NCBI GenBank assembly: GCA_900320565.1
Contig: ONSR01000011.1
Span: 1-64,000, forward strand
Direction: 5' to 3'
From: an uncultured Prevotellaceae bacterium
GTDB taxonomy: Bacteria > Bacteroidota > Bacteroidia > Bacteroidales > Bacteroidaceae
DNA: 64,000 nt
This document shows, piece by piece, positions 41,094-50,139 of the stretch. The translations under genes were made by a program, and so were the position numbers. Position 1 is the first letter of the stretch. Each line of letters opens with the position of its first letter. The notes beneath the pieces are model-generated. The model was given only the letters and a program-made list of their open reading frames with translations, did no database searches and was not told the origin of the DNA.

Positions 41094-42643
41094 GAAACAA
41101 ACTTCCACTCTTTTTGCTAGGCAGTTGTGCTTTCAATACTGCATCTGCTCAGCGTTGGAATATCGTCTATATAATGAGTGACGACCATTCCTATCAAGCC
41201 ATCAGCGCGTATGGACATCAACTGAGCAAGCAAGCTCCAACTCCAAACCTTGACCGTCTTGCAGAACGAGGAATGCTTTTCCGTCGCGCTTATGTAGAGA
41301 ACTCGCTCAGCACACCCAGTCGTGCTTGTTTGATGACCGGTATGTATAGTCATCAGAGCGGTCAAAGAACGCTCGATTGTCCTATTGACGAGAACGCTCC
41401 TTTCGTTAGTGAATACCTTCAGAAGGCTGGTTATCAGACCTGTATGATTGGTAAGTGGCACATGCTTTGCGAGCCAAAAGGGTTCGACACCTATCATATT
41501 CTTCCAGGTCAAGGCGACTATTATGACCCCAAATTCCGTTCGAAAGAAACTGATGGGAAGTATGTCGTCGAGAAAGGTTACGCAACAAATCTCATCACAG
41601 ATCACGCTATTGAGTTCCTCGAGCAACGTGACAAGGATAAACCTTTCGCCCTCTTTGTTCATCATAAAGCACCTCATCGTAACTGGATGCCACCTCTAGA
41701 TTTGTTAAATCTCTATGAGGATGTAGAGTTTCCACTTCCTGAAACATTCTATGATAACTATGCAACGAGGGGACAAGCTGCACATAATCAGCAAATGAGT
41801 ATTGCTAAAGACATGGAGATGTGCTATGATCTTAAGGTGACACAAATAAAGCCAGGAATGGGTTATACGCACGAGCGGAATGGCGACGGCTTCCGTCATC
41901 AGTTGTCTCGCATGTCACCCGAACAAAGACAGGCTTGGGAATCAGTATATAACCCTCGTAACGAAGCTATGTTGGCTCAACATTTGAGTGGAGACGACTT
42001 GCTTCGATGGAAGTATCAACGTTATATCCGTGACTATATGCGCGTCATCCATAGCATTGACGTGCAGGTTGGACGATTACTTGATTACTTAGAGGCTAAC
42101 AACTTGATGGACAACACGATGGTCGTTTACACTAGTGATCAGGGATTTTATATGGGCGAGCACGGATGGTTCGACAAAAGATTCATGTATGAAGAATCGT
42201 TTCGCACTCCCCTACTCGTCTCTGCCCCAGGCATAAAAGGTGGTGTGAAGAGTGATGCTCTCGTGCAAAATATTGACTTTGCACCAACATTCCTTGATAT
42301 TGCAGATGCAGAAAAGCCCCAACAAATGGTGGGAACCTCCCTGCTGCCCATCATTTCTCGTGGTGGAAAAGCGCCCAAAGATTGGCGCAAATACCTGTAT
42401 TATCACTACTATGACTGCCCTGCAGAACATAATGTCATGCGTCATGATGGCGTGAGTGACGGTCGTTATAAGTTGATTCACTTCTATGGCAAGGATGGTT
42501 CTTACGATGAACTCTTCGACCTAAAAAAAGATCCCAACGAACTTCAAAACGTTCTTGCTGACAAGAAATATGCAAAACATCTGTCTCGCCTGCAAGAACA
42601 ATTGGATACTTTCCGTCAGGAACAAAAGGTCGATGAGTGGTAA
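41090..42643 (+). CDS. Secreted sulfatase, serine type
   Basis: The signal peptide MRNKLPLFLLGSCAFNTASA exports a type I sulfatase. MSDDHSYQAIS supplies metal-binding aspartates, and STPSRACLMTGMYSHQSG contains the modification motif with Ser as formylglycine precursor. GKWHM, SDQGFYMGEHGWFDKR and the C-terminal GRYKLIHFY domain follow. Such Ser-type enzymes need an anaerobic sulfatase-maturing radical-SAM enzyme, which is not in this window. The protein has 517 residues. Substrates are typically sulfated host or plant glycans; none can be assigned here. It heads a decaying carbohydrate region. Confidence 0.9.
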   Translation: MRNKLPLFLLGSCAFNTASAQRWNIVYIMSDDHSYQAISAYGHQLSKQAPTPNLDRLAERGMLFRRAYVENSLSTPSRACLMTGMYSHQSGQRTLDCPIDENAPFVSEYLQKAGYQTCMIGKWHMLCEPKGFDTYHILPGQGDYYDPKFRSKETDGKYVVEKGYATNLITDHAIEFLEQRDKDKPFALFVHHKAPHRNWMPPLDLLNLYEDVEFPLPETFYDNYATRGQAAHNQQMSIAKDMEMCYDLKVTQIKPGMGYTHERNGDGFRHQLSRMSPEQRQAWESVYNPRNEAMLAQHLSGDDLLRWKYQRYIRDYMRVIHSIDVQVGRLLDYLEANNLMDNTMVVYTSDQGFYMGEHGWFDKRFMYEESFRTPLLVSAPGIKGGVKSDALVQNIDFAPTFLDIADAEKPQQMVGTSLLPIISRGGKAPKDWRKYLYYHYYDCPAEHNVMRHDGVSDGRYKLIHFYGKDGSYDELFDLKKDPNELQNVLADKKYAKHLSRLQEQLDTFRQEQKVDEW

Positions 42644-42675
42644 ATGAATCAACAAATGCTGAATAGTTGGATTAT

Positions 42676-44275
42676 TCAGTATGCAATCTTCTTGCCGTTA
42701 ATGATATTAATACCTGGCCGAGGCTCATTAAGTTGCATTCCTTGAAGATTGAAAATCCCCAAATCTTCCCCTTTCATAAAAGAAGTTGGATTGCTTATTC
42801 CCGTCGGATCATCTTTCGAGGACATCATATAGGCATAGAACAGACCGCCAGTTCTTGTCCCTGTTGGTGAAGTCAGATGTATTCGAACAGATTCCTTGCC
42901 ACTTGTGGCTTCCTCGGGAATCGGGTAACAACGCATCATAAAGCGCCCAGGATCATTATGGCAAAGACTTTCAGAGGCTACCAATACATCGTCGCACATG
43001 ATATCGAAGTTGCGGACGTCCCCTTCATCTCCCCAATAAAGGAGCATTAGATAGTTACGGTTAGTCTTGTTTACCTTCATCGTCCACCTCTGACCTGTAG
43101 TGCCTGAGCCATCAAGCCATGTTCTGTTTCTGAAAGAACCATTACTACCGTTACTGCTATATTTATGGCGACTTCGTGAAGAAGTTTGCGAAGTCCAAAA
43201 ATAATCAACAGGGACAGTACCTCCTGGCACGCCTTCCGAGAGTGCAGTATATACGCCAAAAATTCCACCGACAGTATTGTCGGCGTTGATGGCCTGCATC
43301 TTAATTGTCACTTTCTCTTTGCCTTTCGTGAGTTCAAAGGGTATCGGGTGGCGCATGTAATAATATTCATTTGGAGCAAAACCATTGAGTTCATCATAAG
43401 CGAACACAGTCCCGTCGCAATAGATATCGTACCGACGATTTCCACCATCACTCCCCCACTGTTTCGTTATAAAGTCCATCGGACGTCCAGAGTCAATCTT
43501 AAGCTCGTAGCTAATCCAACCACCAGGAGCATCGCGCCATCCCAAATCGCTTCCAGTACGCATATTACTGCCTTGCAGATTATGGGCGTTTTCGCTTGCA
43601 CTATTGCATACTTTCACCTCATCGATGAAATCAATAGGGCGTTCCATCTTGCTTGCATCAATCGGTATCCACACCAACATAGATGAAGCAGCACGATGAG
43701 CACGGGCAAAGTATGGTATTAAGAAGATGTTTTTACTGGTTGTCGTTACTTCATCGCCATTCAACGTGGCAGACTTTCCACTCATGCGTATCCTCTGAAT
43801 GCCACCCTTAAAGAGCGAAGTAAGCGTTGTCGGAGCTGTGGCAGAAACGCCATTTGCTCCTTCTTCTATGAATAAGTTATCCAACTTGCCACCATTGTCA
43901 ATGCCTTCAGCGCAATAAACTAGAGGGCCACGTTCATAGGCACATAGTCCTTCGTTAGTCTTTAGATTTGCATTCGACACGACTTGATGGATGTCCATCG
44001 GCAGTGAAAGGCTCACCTCGTCACCTTCCTGCCAGTTTTTCTGCAAAAGAGCATAGCCGTCATGAACGGAATAATCGACTTCCTCGCCATTTACCTTGAT
44101 AACAACAGGCGTGGTTGTTGGATTCGTATAAGAATAGAGGTCGCTCTCTACAGGTTTATTCACAGCCCAACCAGGAATGCGAACCTTCAAAGACTTACCG
44201 TTTACATTGCCCTCTACACTATTGAAAGTCAACTTCATCTCTCCTTTATAAGGATATGCCCCCGCGAGTATGTCG
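42676..44275 (-). pseudogene. C-terminal remnant of a GH127-like beta-L-arabinofuranosidase with DUF6805 modules
   Basis: The surviving part starts AYPYKGEMKLTFN, the beta-sandwich domain of GH127/DUF1680 proteins, with SLKVRIPGWA and LCAYERGPLVYCAEGIDN. Two similar modules of about 110 residues follow (WISYELKIDSGRP... and RWTMKVNKTNRNY...), both like DUF6805. The last about 40 residues (GIFNLQGMQL ... INIINGKKIAY) look like a type IX sorting tail. The signal peptide and the whole catalytic barrel, with its Cys cluster, are missing. Upstream, the frame joins the fragment of a different protein near 44270, so the gene lost its 5-prime end in a deletion. Confidence 0.8.
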
Positions 44276-45940
44276 CATGCCAAGAGTGAGTATTCCATCG
44301 GTCACGATGGCGTATGCTTTCTGCTTATAACGACCTCCATTGAAAGCAATTGAAGCTCCATGACTGCTGTTAGGCATGTAGCCATATTCCTCGCTGTAGT
44401 CGTCTTGAGGCCAACTGCCAACATTATCTATCCAACAATTCTGATGATTTCTTGCATCAGCCTGCTTGACGCCATCTGAGATAATGTTTTGAACTGTTGT
44501 TGTGTAATTATTCAAGTAAACCTCTACCGGCAGTTTTTCTACAGGAGAATACATATCCTAGCCAGAGCGGTATAGAGCTTGGAAGTCCAGTTCGTAGATG
44601 CCGTCTGGCAAAGTATTCTCGATGGTCTGATGGAAATCGAAGGAACAATTCCAAGCCTCGCCTAGCCATACATCAGAATACTGCTGCCAGCCATCACCCT
44701 TGCCGCCAGTGCGGGAATAGAAATTGCCGCTATTGGTACGCGACCACTCCCAGCCTTCGAAGTTTGATTGGCTGAAGTCAGCATTCTTTATCATATAAGT
44801 GATATTGGTGCCATTGCCAATGCCATTCTCCACAGCAGTTGTGTAGAGATTATTCATAAAGCTGATTTCATCCAATAGTTCTGCTGTATCCAGAGTCTTA
44901 TTGTCTATAATGTAATCATAAGTGCCTCTTGGATAGCTCTCACTTCCCTCTTCGTATTCAGTCAAATATCTTTCCAACACGTCGCGAGACTCGCCATATA
45001 TTTCATTCTCCTGCATCAATGCAAGCAGTTCATCATGTCGAGCCTTGTACTGAGCATACGCATCAGCATTGGCTCTTAAAGCAAGACGTAGCGAATCCAT
45101 CTTCGCGTAAGCGTCAATAATCTCTTGTGGAGATTCTGCACTATTGAAGTCATCTACGGCATCCTTATATGCGTCGTGAAGAGTCTCCATTGCAAATAGT
45201 GATGAAAGATCCTGTATGAGATCTGTCTGTTGCTCCTTTATGAGTGCATAAGCCTCGTCGGAAGAACCAAGATAATAAAGTTGCCAATTATCAACGATGC
45301 TCCATTGCCCTTCTATATAATTAGGGTCGCGAAAGCCAATCGTCAGGTTTCCATCGGTAACGACGATGTATGTACTGTTCTCCGCATAATAGCCTCCCAT
45401 GGTGTAGAAATGGAATGATTCTGGATTGTCGGGAATGTAAGTGCCATTCGCAAGCTGTGCCGTGCCGTATTCCGACGCAGGTTCATAGGTGGCACAAGCA
45501 GCCAGATCCATCACGGGAGCATAGAGATCAATGCCTCCAGTCTTGCCATAAAGGACAGAGGTACGCAGGCTTTCATTGGAGAGGGCACCGGTATTATACC
45601 AAGAATCCCAGTAATTCCCCACTCTGTGAAGTGCTGAGGCATTCAGCTCGTACACCCCATTGGGAAGATCTGACCCAAGGTTTTGGTAATGATCGAATGG
45701 GTGGTTCCAGTTCTCCCAAGTTCCCCAAGAGACTTGTGTTGCGCTTGTTCCTTCCCATCCGGCACGATTGTCTCCGTCGTAATTGGGATTAACAATAAGC
45801 AGAGTCATGTCTAGAGGCTCCTCTATTGAAGCTTCCCCTGCCAGATTAAACAATGAATCCCTGACAGACATTTCGTCTTGTGCATAGCTAATACCTGTCA
45901 AAGCCAATGCTGCAAAAAGTGTAAAGAATCTTGTTTTCAT
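44246..45940 (-). pseudogene. Secreted two-domain protein interrupted by an in-frame TAG and truncated
   Basis: The signal peptide MKTRFFTLFAALALTGISYAQ is followed by a first jelly-roll-like domain (about 40-230, with LPNGVYELNASALHR and YIVVTDGNLTIGFRDP), a coiled-coil linker (about 235-330) and a second copy. The second copy runs to LPDGIYELDFQALYRSG, then meets TAG at 44558-44560. The same frame continues beyond the stop with DMYSPVEKLPVEVYLNN and matches the rest of the domain up to AIVTDGILTLGMR. The protein is cut shortly after, at the junction with the GH127 remnant. It may bind carbohydrate, but the family is not certain. Confidence 0.78.
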
Positions 45941-45966
45941 AATAATTATAGAATTATAAAGTTAGA

Positions 45967-48414
45967 TTATCTTATCCATTTCATGCCATCTTGGATATAA
46001 ATACCATCGGGTTTGTACGTTAGGACACGTCCGCTCAGGTCGTAATATTTGCCGTCTGATAGTTTTTCCAGGGCAGCCTGAACCTTCGTTCCTGCATCCT
46101 TCGATGCAATAACAAAGACGGAATAGCTATTTGCTTTAAGCACAAGCCTTCCTCCGGGAGTAATAGTTGACTCGACTGGCACGAAGCGTGTCGGCCTTTC
46201 GGGCGTGTTTTCGCCATTCAAGGTACCGCTAAGTGAAAGAGATGTTATGCTGCCTATCTCTCCGAAGCCTGTTAGATTGAGCGTCAAGCCTCGTGTCTGA
46301 GTGCCATAGTTCACGATGTGCAGCACGATGGTATCGCCTGCTTCGTTTCGGGTGGCAGTATAGTCGAGGTTGGTATTCGAGGAGCAAGAACTCTCCACAA
46401 GTAGCGGCTGATGGTTCTTGGCTGCCATTTGCTGAGCATAGAACGGGGGTTGCATCCAAACTTGGGACGGCGAGAAGAAGATTTGTCCTTGGTCCCAGCC
46501 GTTATCATTCTGCTTGTATGGCTGCAAAGCATTAGCCGGACTGTCGAGCGGCACGAAGCCTGCTGAACGACGAACCACGTTGAGCATGACGGCATGAGCA
46601 AGGGCACGGGCCATGTCGTGCGTGTTGCCGTTCTCCTCCAAAATGGCGCATCGCATCGAAGTCTGCGGGTTCCATTCGAGGAAGAACTGCCGCATCTTGG
46701 CAATCTCCGCTTCGATGTCTTTTGCTTGCTGCGGCGTCTCGGTCCAAGGATGGTAGTCCCAAAGGTCACATTTGCCGTCGAGCGACTGGAAGACATACTT
46801 CATCGTTTCCACTTCATCTGGCCTCCACCAGGCTGCATTTATGAACAAAAGCTCTGGATAAACAGCATGAATGGCCTCGTAAAGCACGAGGTATCGTTCG
46901 ACGTAATGTTCGTAGTCATGTCGAGCGGCACTAAAAAGGTTCTCTTCATTGCCTATCTCAATGTATTTCAATCCGTAAGGTTCAATGTCTTGAAGCAAGG
47001 CAAGAACATCAGAGGGATTGTCCTCGATATTGATTGCAAAGCAAGGTTCTGTGCCAACAAGCCTGGCAAACTCGACGAATTCGGGTATTGCGAAGCCGTT
47101 CGTGGCGTAGCGATACCAATGCCCATAATAAGGTTGACGCTCGAGGCGACTGCCTGTCATGTTCCGAGTCATGTATTCCGCCGCATTAACCATCGTGCCG
47201 CCATAACGGAGGAAGGTAAGGTGCTGCTGCCGGAAAGCCTCTGTGATGTCCGAACGGAACGGGTAAGAGTCGGTGCAGAGCAACACCTGATCGACCCAGA
47301 TGCTACCCTCGTCTGCGAGTTGCAGCACGAACCGTCCCTTCGGGTCGCTGTCGTTGGGAGTCATCTCGACGTCGAAACGTTGCCAGTTCTCCGTGATGCC
47401 GTTTATCTCCCCGCGAGCGTACTCCTTGCTTCCGTCTGCCGATTGCAAGGCAACTTCCACCCTACCCGACCCTTTCAGATACATCGAAGTCTTAAGTTTC
47501 ACGTCCTTATTGATGCCGATTCCCCAGCGATTGAGGCCCATGTTATAAATGCCAGACCCTCCTGCACCTTGTATCTTCTGCGCATATCTGCCGGTAAAAG
47601 GCTCGGAAGAATCGTGGTCGAAGGTTCCTTCGCCGAGTGCCGTCCACATGCCGGACACGTTGGGGCTGTCGCTTTCGAACGCAATGTCCTGCCCTGCAAC
47701 CTTGAGGTTTCGGAAAGTTGCTGAGCCGCCATAGGAGCGCAGGCCTATGTAACCTGACGTCAAAGGACTATTCGTGTCCTCGTATGTCTTAATCTGCGTA
47801 CCGTTGAGGTATATGGTGAGCTTCGCTTTGTTGATGTTGACGCGCAGTTTATTCCAGTCGCCCAGGGGATTGAAACTCATCGGAATGTCCGAGATGGGCT
47901 GCCAATTCTGCTGATGCTTGCCGAGAACGAAGGAGCCGAGGCGTGCATTGAGCGCCACTTCATAGCCGTTGAAGGCATCGGCACCATTGCCTGCGTTACT
48001 TACATTAACGATGAGTCCGGTGATTGCATTCAGGTCGTCCATGCGGAATTCCACTTCCACGGAACCGCTCGAAAGCTGCTTCTCCTCGTAAATCAACTTG
48101 CCGTGGTTTGACGTTTGCAACTGAGCCATGCCCGACGTGACGCTCCAACGCTCGTCGTAAGCCTTGAAGCCCTTGATGTCGCAAAACGCCGGTTCTTCGA
48201 AGCCTTCACCGAATATCTTCTGGTCGTACAGGCCGCCATAGATTTCGTGATTCACATCTTCGGCTCCCGCGCCATAGATGAGCGGCTCGATGCGGCAGAG
48301 AACATTGCTGGCATCCACCGTCAGAGTCTGTGCCGAAGCAGGAAGGCTGATTGCAGCAACTGCGGAAAGTGACAAAAGCACACGTGTGTAAATCCTCAAC
48401 ATAACAATATTCAT
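45967..48414 (-). CDS. Secreted GH51-like alpha-L-arabinofuranosidase
   Basis: The 815-residue protein has a signal peptide (ending SLPASA), then IEPLIYGAGAEDVNHEIYGGLYDQ, where the GH51 fold begins. Two inserted jelly-roll modules follow: about 85-245 (LamG/DUF1080-like, LTIYLNGTQIKTYED) and about 250-385 (CBM4/9-like). The barrel resumes with FLRYGGTMVNAAEYMT. The acid/base Glu is in IEIGNEENLF, the probable nucleophile in CAILEENGNTHD. The C-terminal LSDGKYYDLSGRVLTYKPDG resembles a type IX sorting tail. It should release arabinose from arabinan or arabinoxylan. The start could also be the Met at 48402. Array H lies in its upstream region. Confidence 0.85.
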   Translation of the reverse strand: MNIVMLRIYTRVLLSLSAVAAISLPASAQTLTVDASNVLCRIEPLIYGAGAEDVNHEIYGGLYDQKIFGEGFEEPAFCDIKGFKAYDERWSVTSGMAQLQTSNHGKLIYEEKQLSSGSVEVEFRMDDLNAITGLIVNVSNAGNGADAFNGYEVALNARLGSFVLGKHQQNWQPISDIPMSFNPLGDWNKLRVNINKAKLTIYLNGTQIKTYEDTNSPLTSGYIGLRSYGGSATFRNLKVAGQDIAFESDSPNVSGMWTALGEGTFDHDSSEPFTGRYAQKIQGAGGSGIYNMGLNRWGIGINKDVKLKTSMYLKGSGRVEVALQSADGSKEYARGEINGITENWQRFDVEMTPNDSDPKGRFVLQLADEGSIWVDQVLLCTDSYPFRSDITEAFRQQHLTFLRYGGTMVNAAEYMTRNMTGSRLERQPYYGHWYRYATNGFAIPEFVEFARLVGTEPCFAINIEDNPSDVLALLQDIEPYGLKYIEIGNEENLFSAARHDYEHYVERYLVLYEAIHAVYPELLFINAAWWRPDEVETMKYVFQSLDGKCDLWDYHPWTETPQQAKDIEAEIAKMRQFFLEWNPQTSMRCAILEENGNTHDMARALAHAVMLNVVRRSAGFVPLDSPANALQPYKQNDNGWDQGQIFFSPSQVWMQPPFYAQQMAAKNHQPLLVESSCSSNTNLDYTATRNEAGDTIVLHIVNYGTQTRGLTLNLTGFGEIGSITSLSLSGTLNGENTPERPTRFVPVESTITPGGRLVLKANSYSVFVIASKDAGTKVQAALEKLSDGKYYDLSGRVLTYKPDGIYIQDGMKWIR

Positions 48415-48460
48415 GAGTCTATTTTACTGCAATTTGTTTTCAATTATACCAAGGTAATTC

Positions 48461-48541
48461 GTTGCAGATACATGTAGTTGCAATTGCACATACATGTACA
48501 TGCAATTGCAGATACATGTATATGCAAACAATTTAACACGA
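48461..48541. repeat. 22-bp-period array H, TACATGTA type (3 units plus an ACACG core)
   Basis: ATACATGTA occurs at 48468, 48490 and 48512, spaced exactly 22 bp, with TGCAATTGCA palindromes between. The next lattice point (centre 48538.5) carries TTTAACACGAAAA, the core type of the other arrays. It lies 50-130 bp upstream of the GH51 start and could act as an operator. Confidence 0.85.
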
Positions 48542-48596
48542 AAACTTGGGCAATCTTTATGGTCGCGAAGAGCAACATGATGCGATATCTTAAGTG

Positions 48597-49922
48597 TTAT
48601 TTGCTGACGAGTTCGCTCTGTATCTGTTCGAGGGACTTATTCTTCGTCTCGGGCAATTTCCAGGCAAACACGATGCTCAGGGCGCTCATCACTGCGAAGA
48701 TGCCGAAGATGAGACCGCCGCCGGAGCTGCCTGTGCCGAGGAAGACGGGGAAGGTCCACGTCAAGAGGGCCGACCAGAACCAATGTGTCATGCTGCCCAG
48801 CACTTGTCCCTTGCCGCGGACGCTGTTCGGGAAGACTTCCGCGATGACCACCCAGATGCAAGCTCCCAGCGAAACTGCGAAGAAAGCTATGAATACCATC
48901 ACGCAGATGAGCAGCAGATAGCCCGATGTCTGCTCGTTATAGAAGCCGTAACTGGCTGTTCCGAGGGCCAACGTCATGCCTAAAGAGCCGATGTACAGCA
49001 GTTTCTTGCGACCGACTTTATCAATCAAAGCCATTCCTATCATGGTAAAAGTCAGGTTCGTAAGGCCGATGACGATGCTCTGAATCAACGAGCCTTCGCG
49101 TGCCACACCACTCATCTCGAAGATGCGAGGCGCGTAATAAAGGATGGCGTTGATGCCTGCGAGTTGGTTGAAGGTGGCGATGAGGAACGCTATCAAAATG
49201 GGCTTCCAGTATTTTCGCTGGAAGAGTGCTTCGCTTTCACCCTTGTCTTCGGCCAACGAGGCACGTATCTCGGCCACTTGCTGCTCGAGGTTCGTGTCAT
49301 CTACCTGTCCCAAAACGCGACGGGCTTCATGCTCTCTGCCCTGCCCCATCAGCCAACGCGGGCTCTCGGGAATTGTGAAAAGCAGCAAGGCGAAGAGCAA
49401 AGCGGGAATGCTTTCCACGCCGAGCATCCAACGCCAATCGTTCTCGAAGCCGTCGATGAGGTAGTTGCTGTAGTAAGCCAGCACAATGCCAAGGACGATG
49501 TTGAACTGGAAAAACGCCACAAACCTGCCGCGCCAATGGGAAGGCGACACTTCGGCGATGTAGAGAGGACCAGCCACGCTTGATGCTCCGACTGCCAGTC
49601 CGCCCAGGAAACGCGAGAAGATAAAGAGCCACCAGGCATTGTCGGGAGCCAGCGCACTACCGATTGCTGAGAGCAGATACATGATGGCAATCACGATCAG
49701 GCTCTTCTGCCGGCCGTACTTCTCGACGGGACTCGTGCTGAACAAAGCGCCAATGATGGTGCCGATGAGTGCCGACGACATCGTGAAGCCGTGCAAGAAG
49801 TCGCTCAGAGCATAGACATTTTGGATGTCTTTCTCTGCTCCAGAAATCACAGCGGTGTCGAATCCGAAGAGGAGACCACCGAGAGAGGCTACGAAAGCCA
49901 CATAGAACATAAACTTCTTCAT
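48597..49922 (-). CDS. Sugar:H+ symporter of the major facilitator superfamily
   Basis: A 441-residue MFS sugar porter with about twelve helices. Family motifs: GGLLFGFDTAVISGAEKD in helix 1, FSRFLGGLAVG, GPLYIAEVSPSHWRGR, PESPRWLMGQGR between the halves, and FNQLAGINAILYYAPRIF. It is closest in style to XylE/AraE-type xylose or arabinose symporters. Arabinose is favoured by the neighbouring GH51 and GH127 genes. It follows the glycyl radical enzyme remnant by five bases and precedes the GH51 gene on the same strand. Confidence 0.88.
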   Translation of the reverse strand: MKKFMFYVAFVASLGGLLFGFDTAVISGAEKDIQNVYALSDFLHGFTMSSALIGTIIGALFSTSPVEKYGRQKSLIVIAIMYLLSAIGSALAPDNAWWLFIFSRFLGGLAVGASSVAGPLYIAEVSPSHWRGRFVAFFQFNIVLGIVLAYYSNYLIDGFENDWRWMLGVESIPALLFALLLFTIPESPRWLMGQGREHEARRVLGQVDDTNLEQQVAEIRASLAEDKGESEALFQRKYWKPILIAFLIATFNQLAGINAILYYAPRIFEMSGVAREGSLIQSIVIGLTNLTFTMIGMALIDKVGRKKLLYIGSLGMTLALGTASYGFYNEQTSGYLLLICVMVFIAFFAVSLGACIWVVIAEVFPNSVRGKGQVLGSMTHWFWSALLTWTFPVFLGTGSSGGGLIFGIFAVMSALSIVFAWKLPETKNKSLEQIQSELVSK

Positions 49923-49926
49923 ATGT

Positions 49927-50130
49927 TTACTTAAACCTTATTCTGTTGATTACATGGTCTTGATAGCACTCGTCCAGCTCGACGAAATAGCCGCTCCAGC
50001 CCCACACACGCACGATGAGGTTGCGATATTTCTCAGGTTAATCTTCGGGTCTATCAGTTCGAGTTCGTAGCTCGCTTCGAGGCAAATCTTTGAGACTTCG
50101 CCCGAAGAGATACTTGCCGTCAGCACTTCT
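49927..50130 (-). pseudogene. Glycyl radical enzyme remnant with large internal deletion
   Basis: The minus strand encodes, in one frame, GEVSKICLEASYELELIDPK, a mid-protein segment of pyruvate formate-lyase-like enzymes. After about base 50038 another frame encodes PEKYRNLIVRVWGWSGYFVE up to the stop at 49927, the C-terminal glycyl-radical loop (RVxGxS). The several hundred residues between them are missing and the frame is broken at the joint, so this is a deletion pseudogene. Its upstream end abuts the GH127 remnant on the other strand near 50131-50140. Confidence 0.75.
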
Positions 50131-50139
50131 GCCAGCCAG

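Noticed and set aside
44558..44560. Recoding of TAG as pyrrolysine or another residue
   Set aside because: No pyl genes or recoding signal are visible, and a second lesion follows in the same gene, so simple decay is more likely.
46594..47724. 376-residue plus-strand frame opposite the GH51 gene
   Set aside because: Antisense shadow; GH51 catalytic motifs and signal peptide are on the minus strand.
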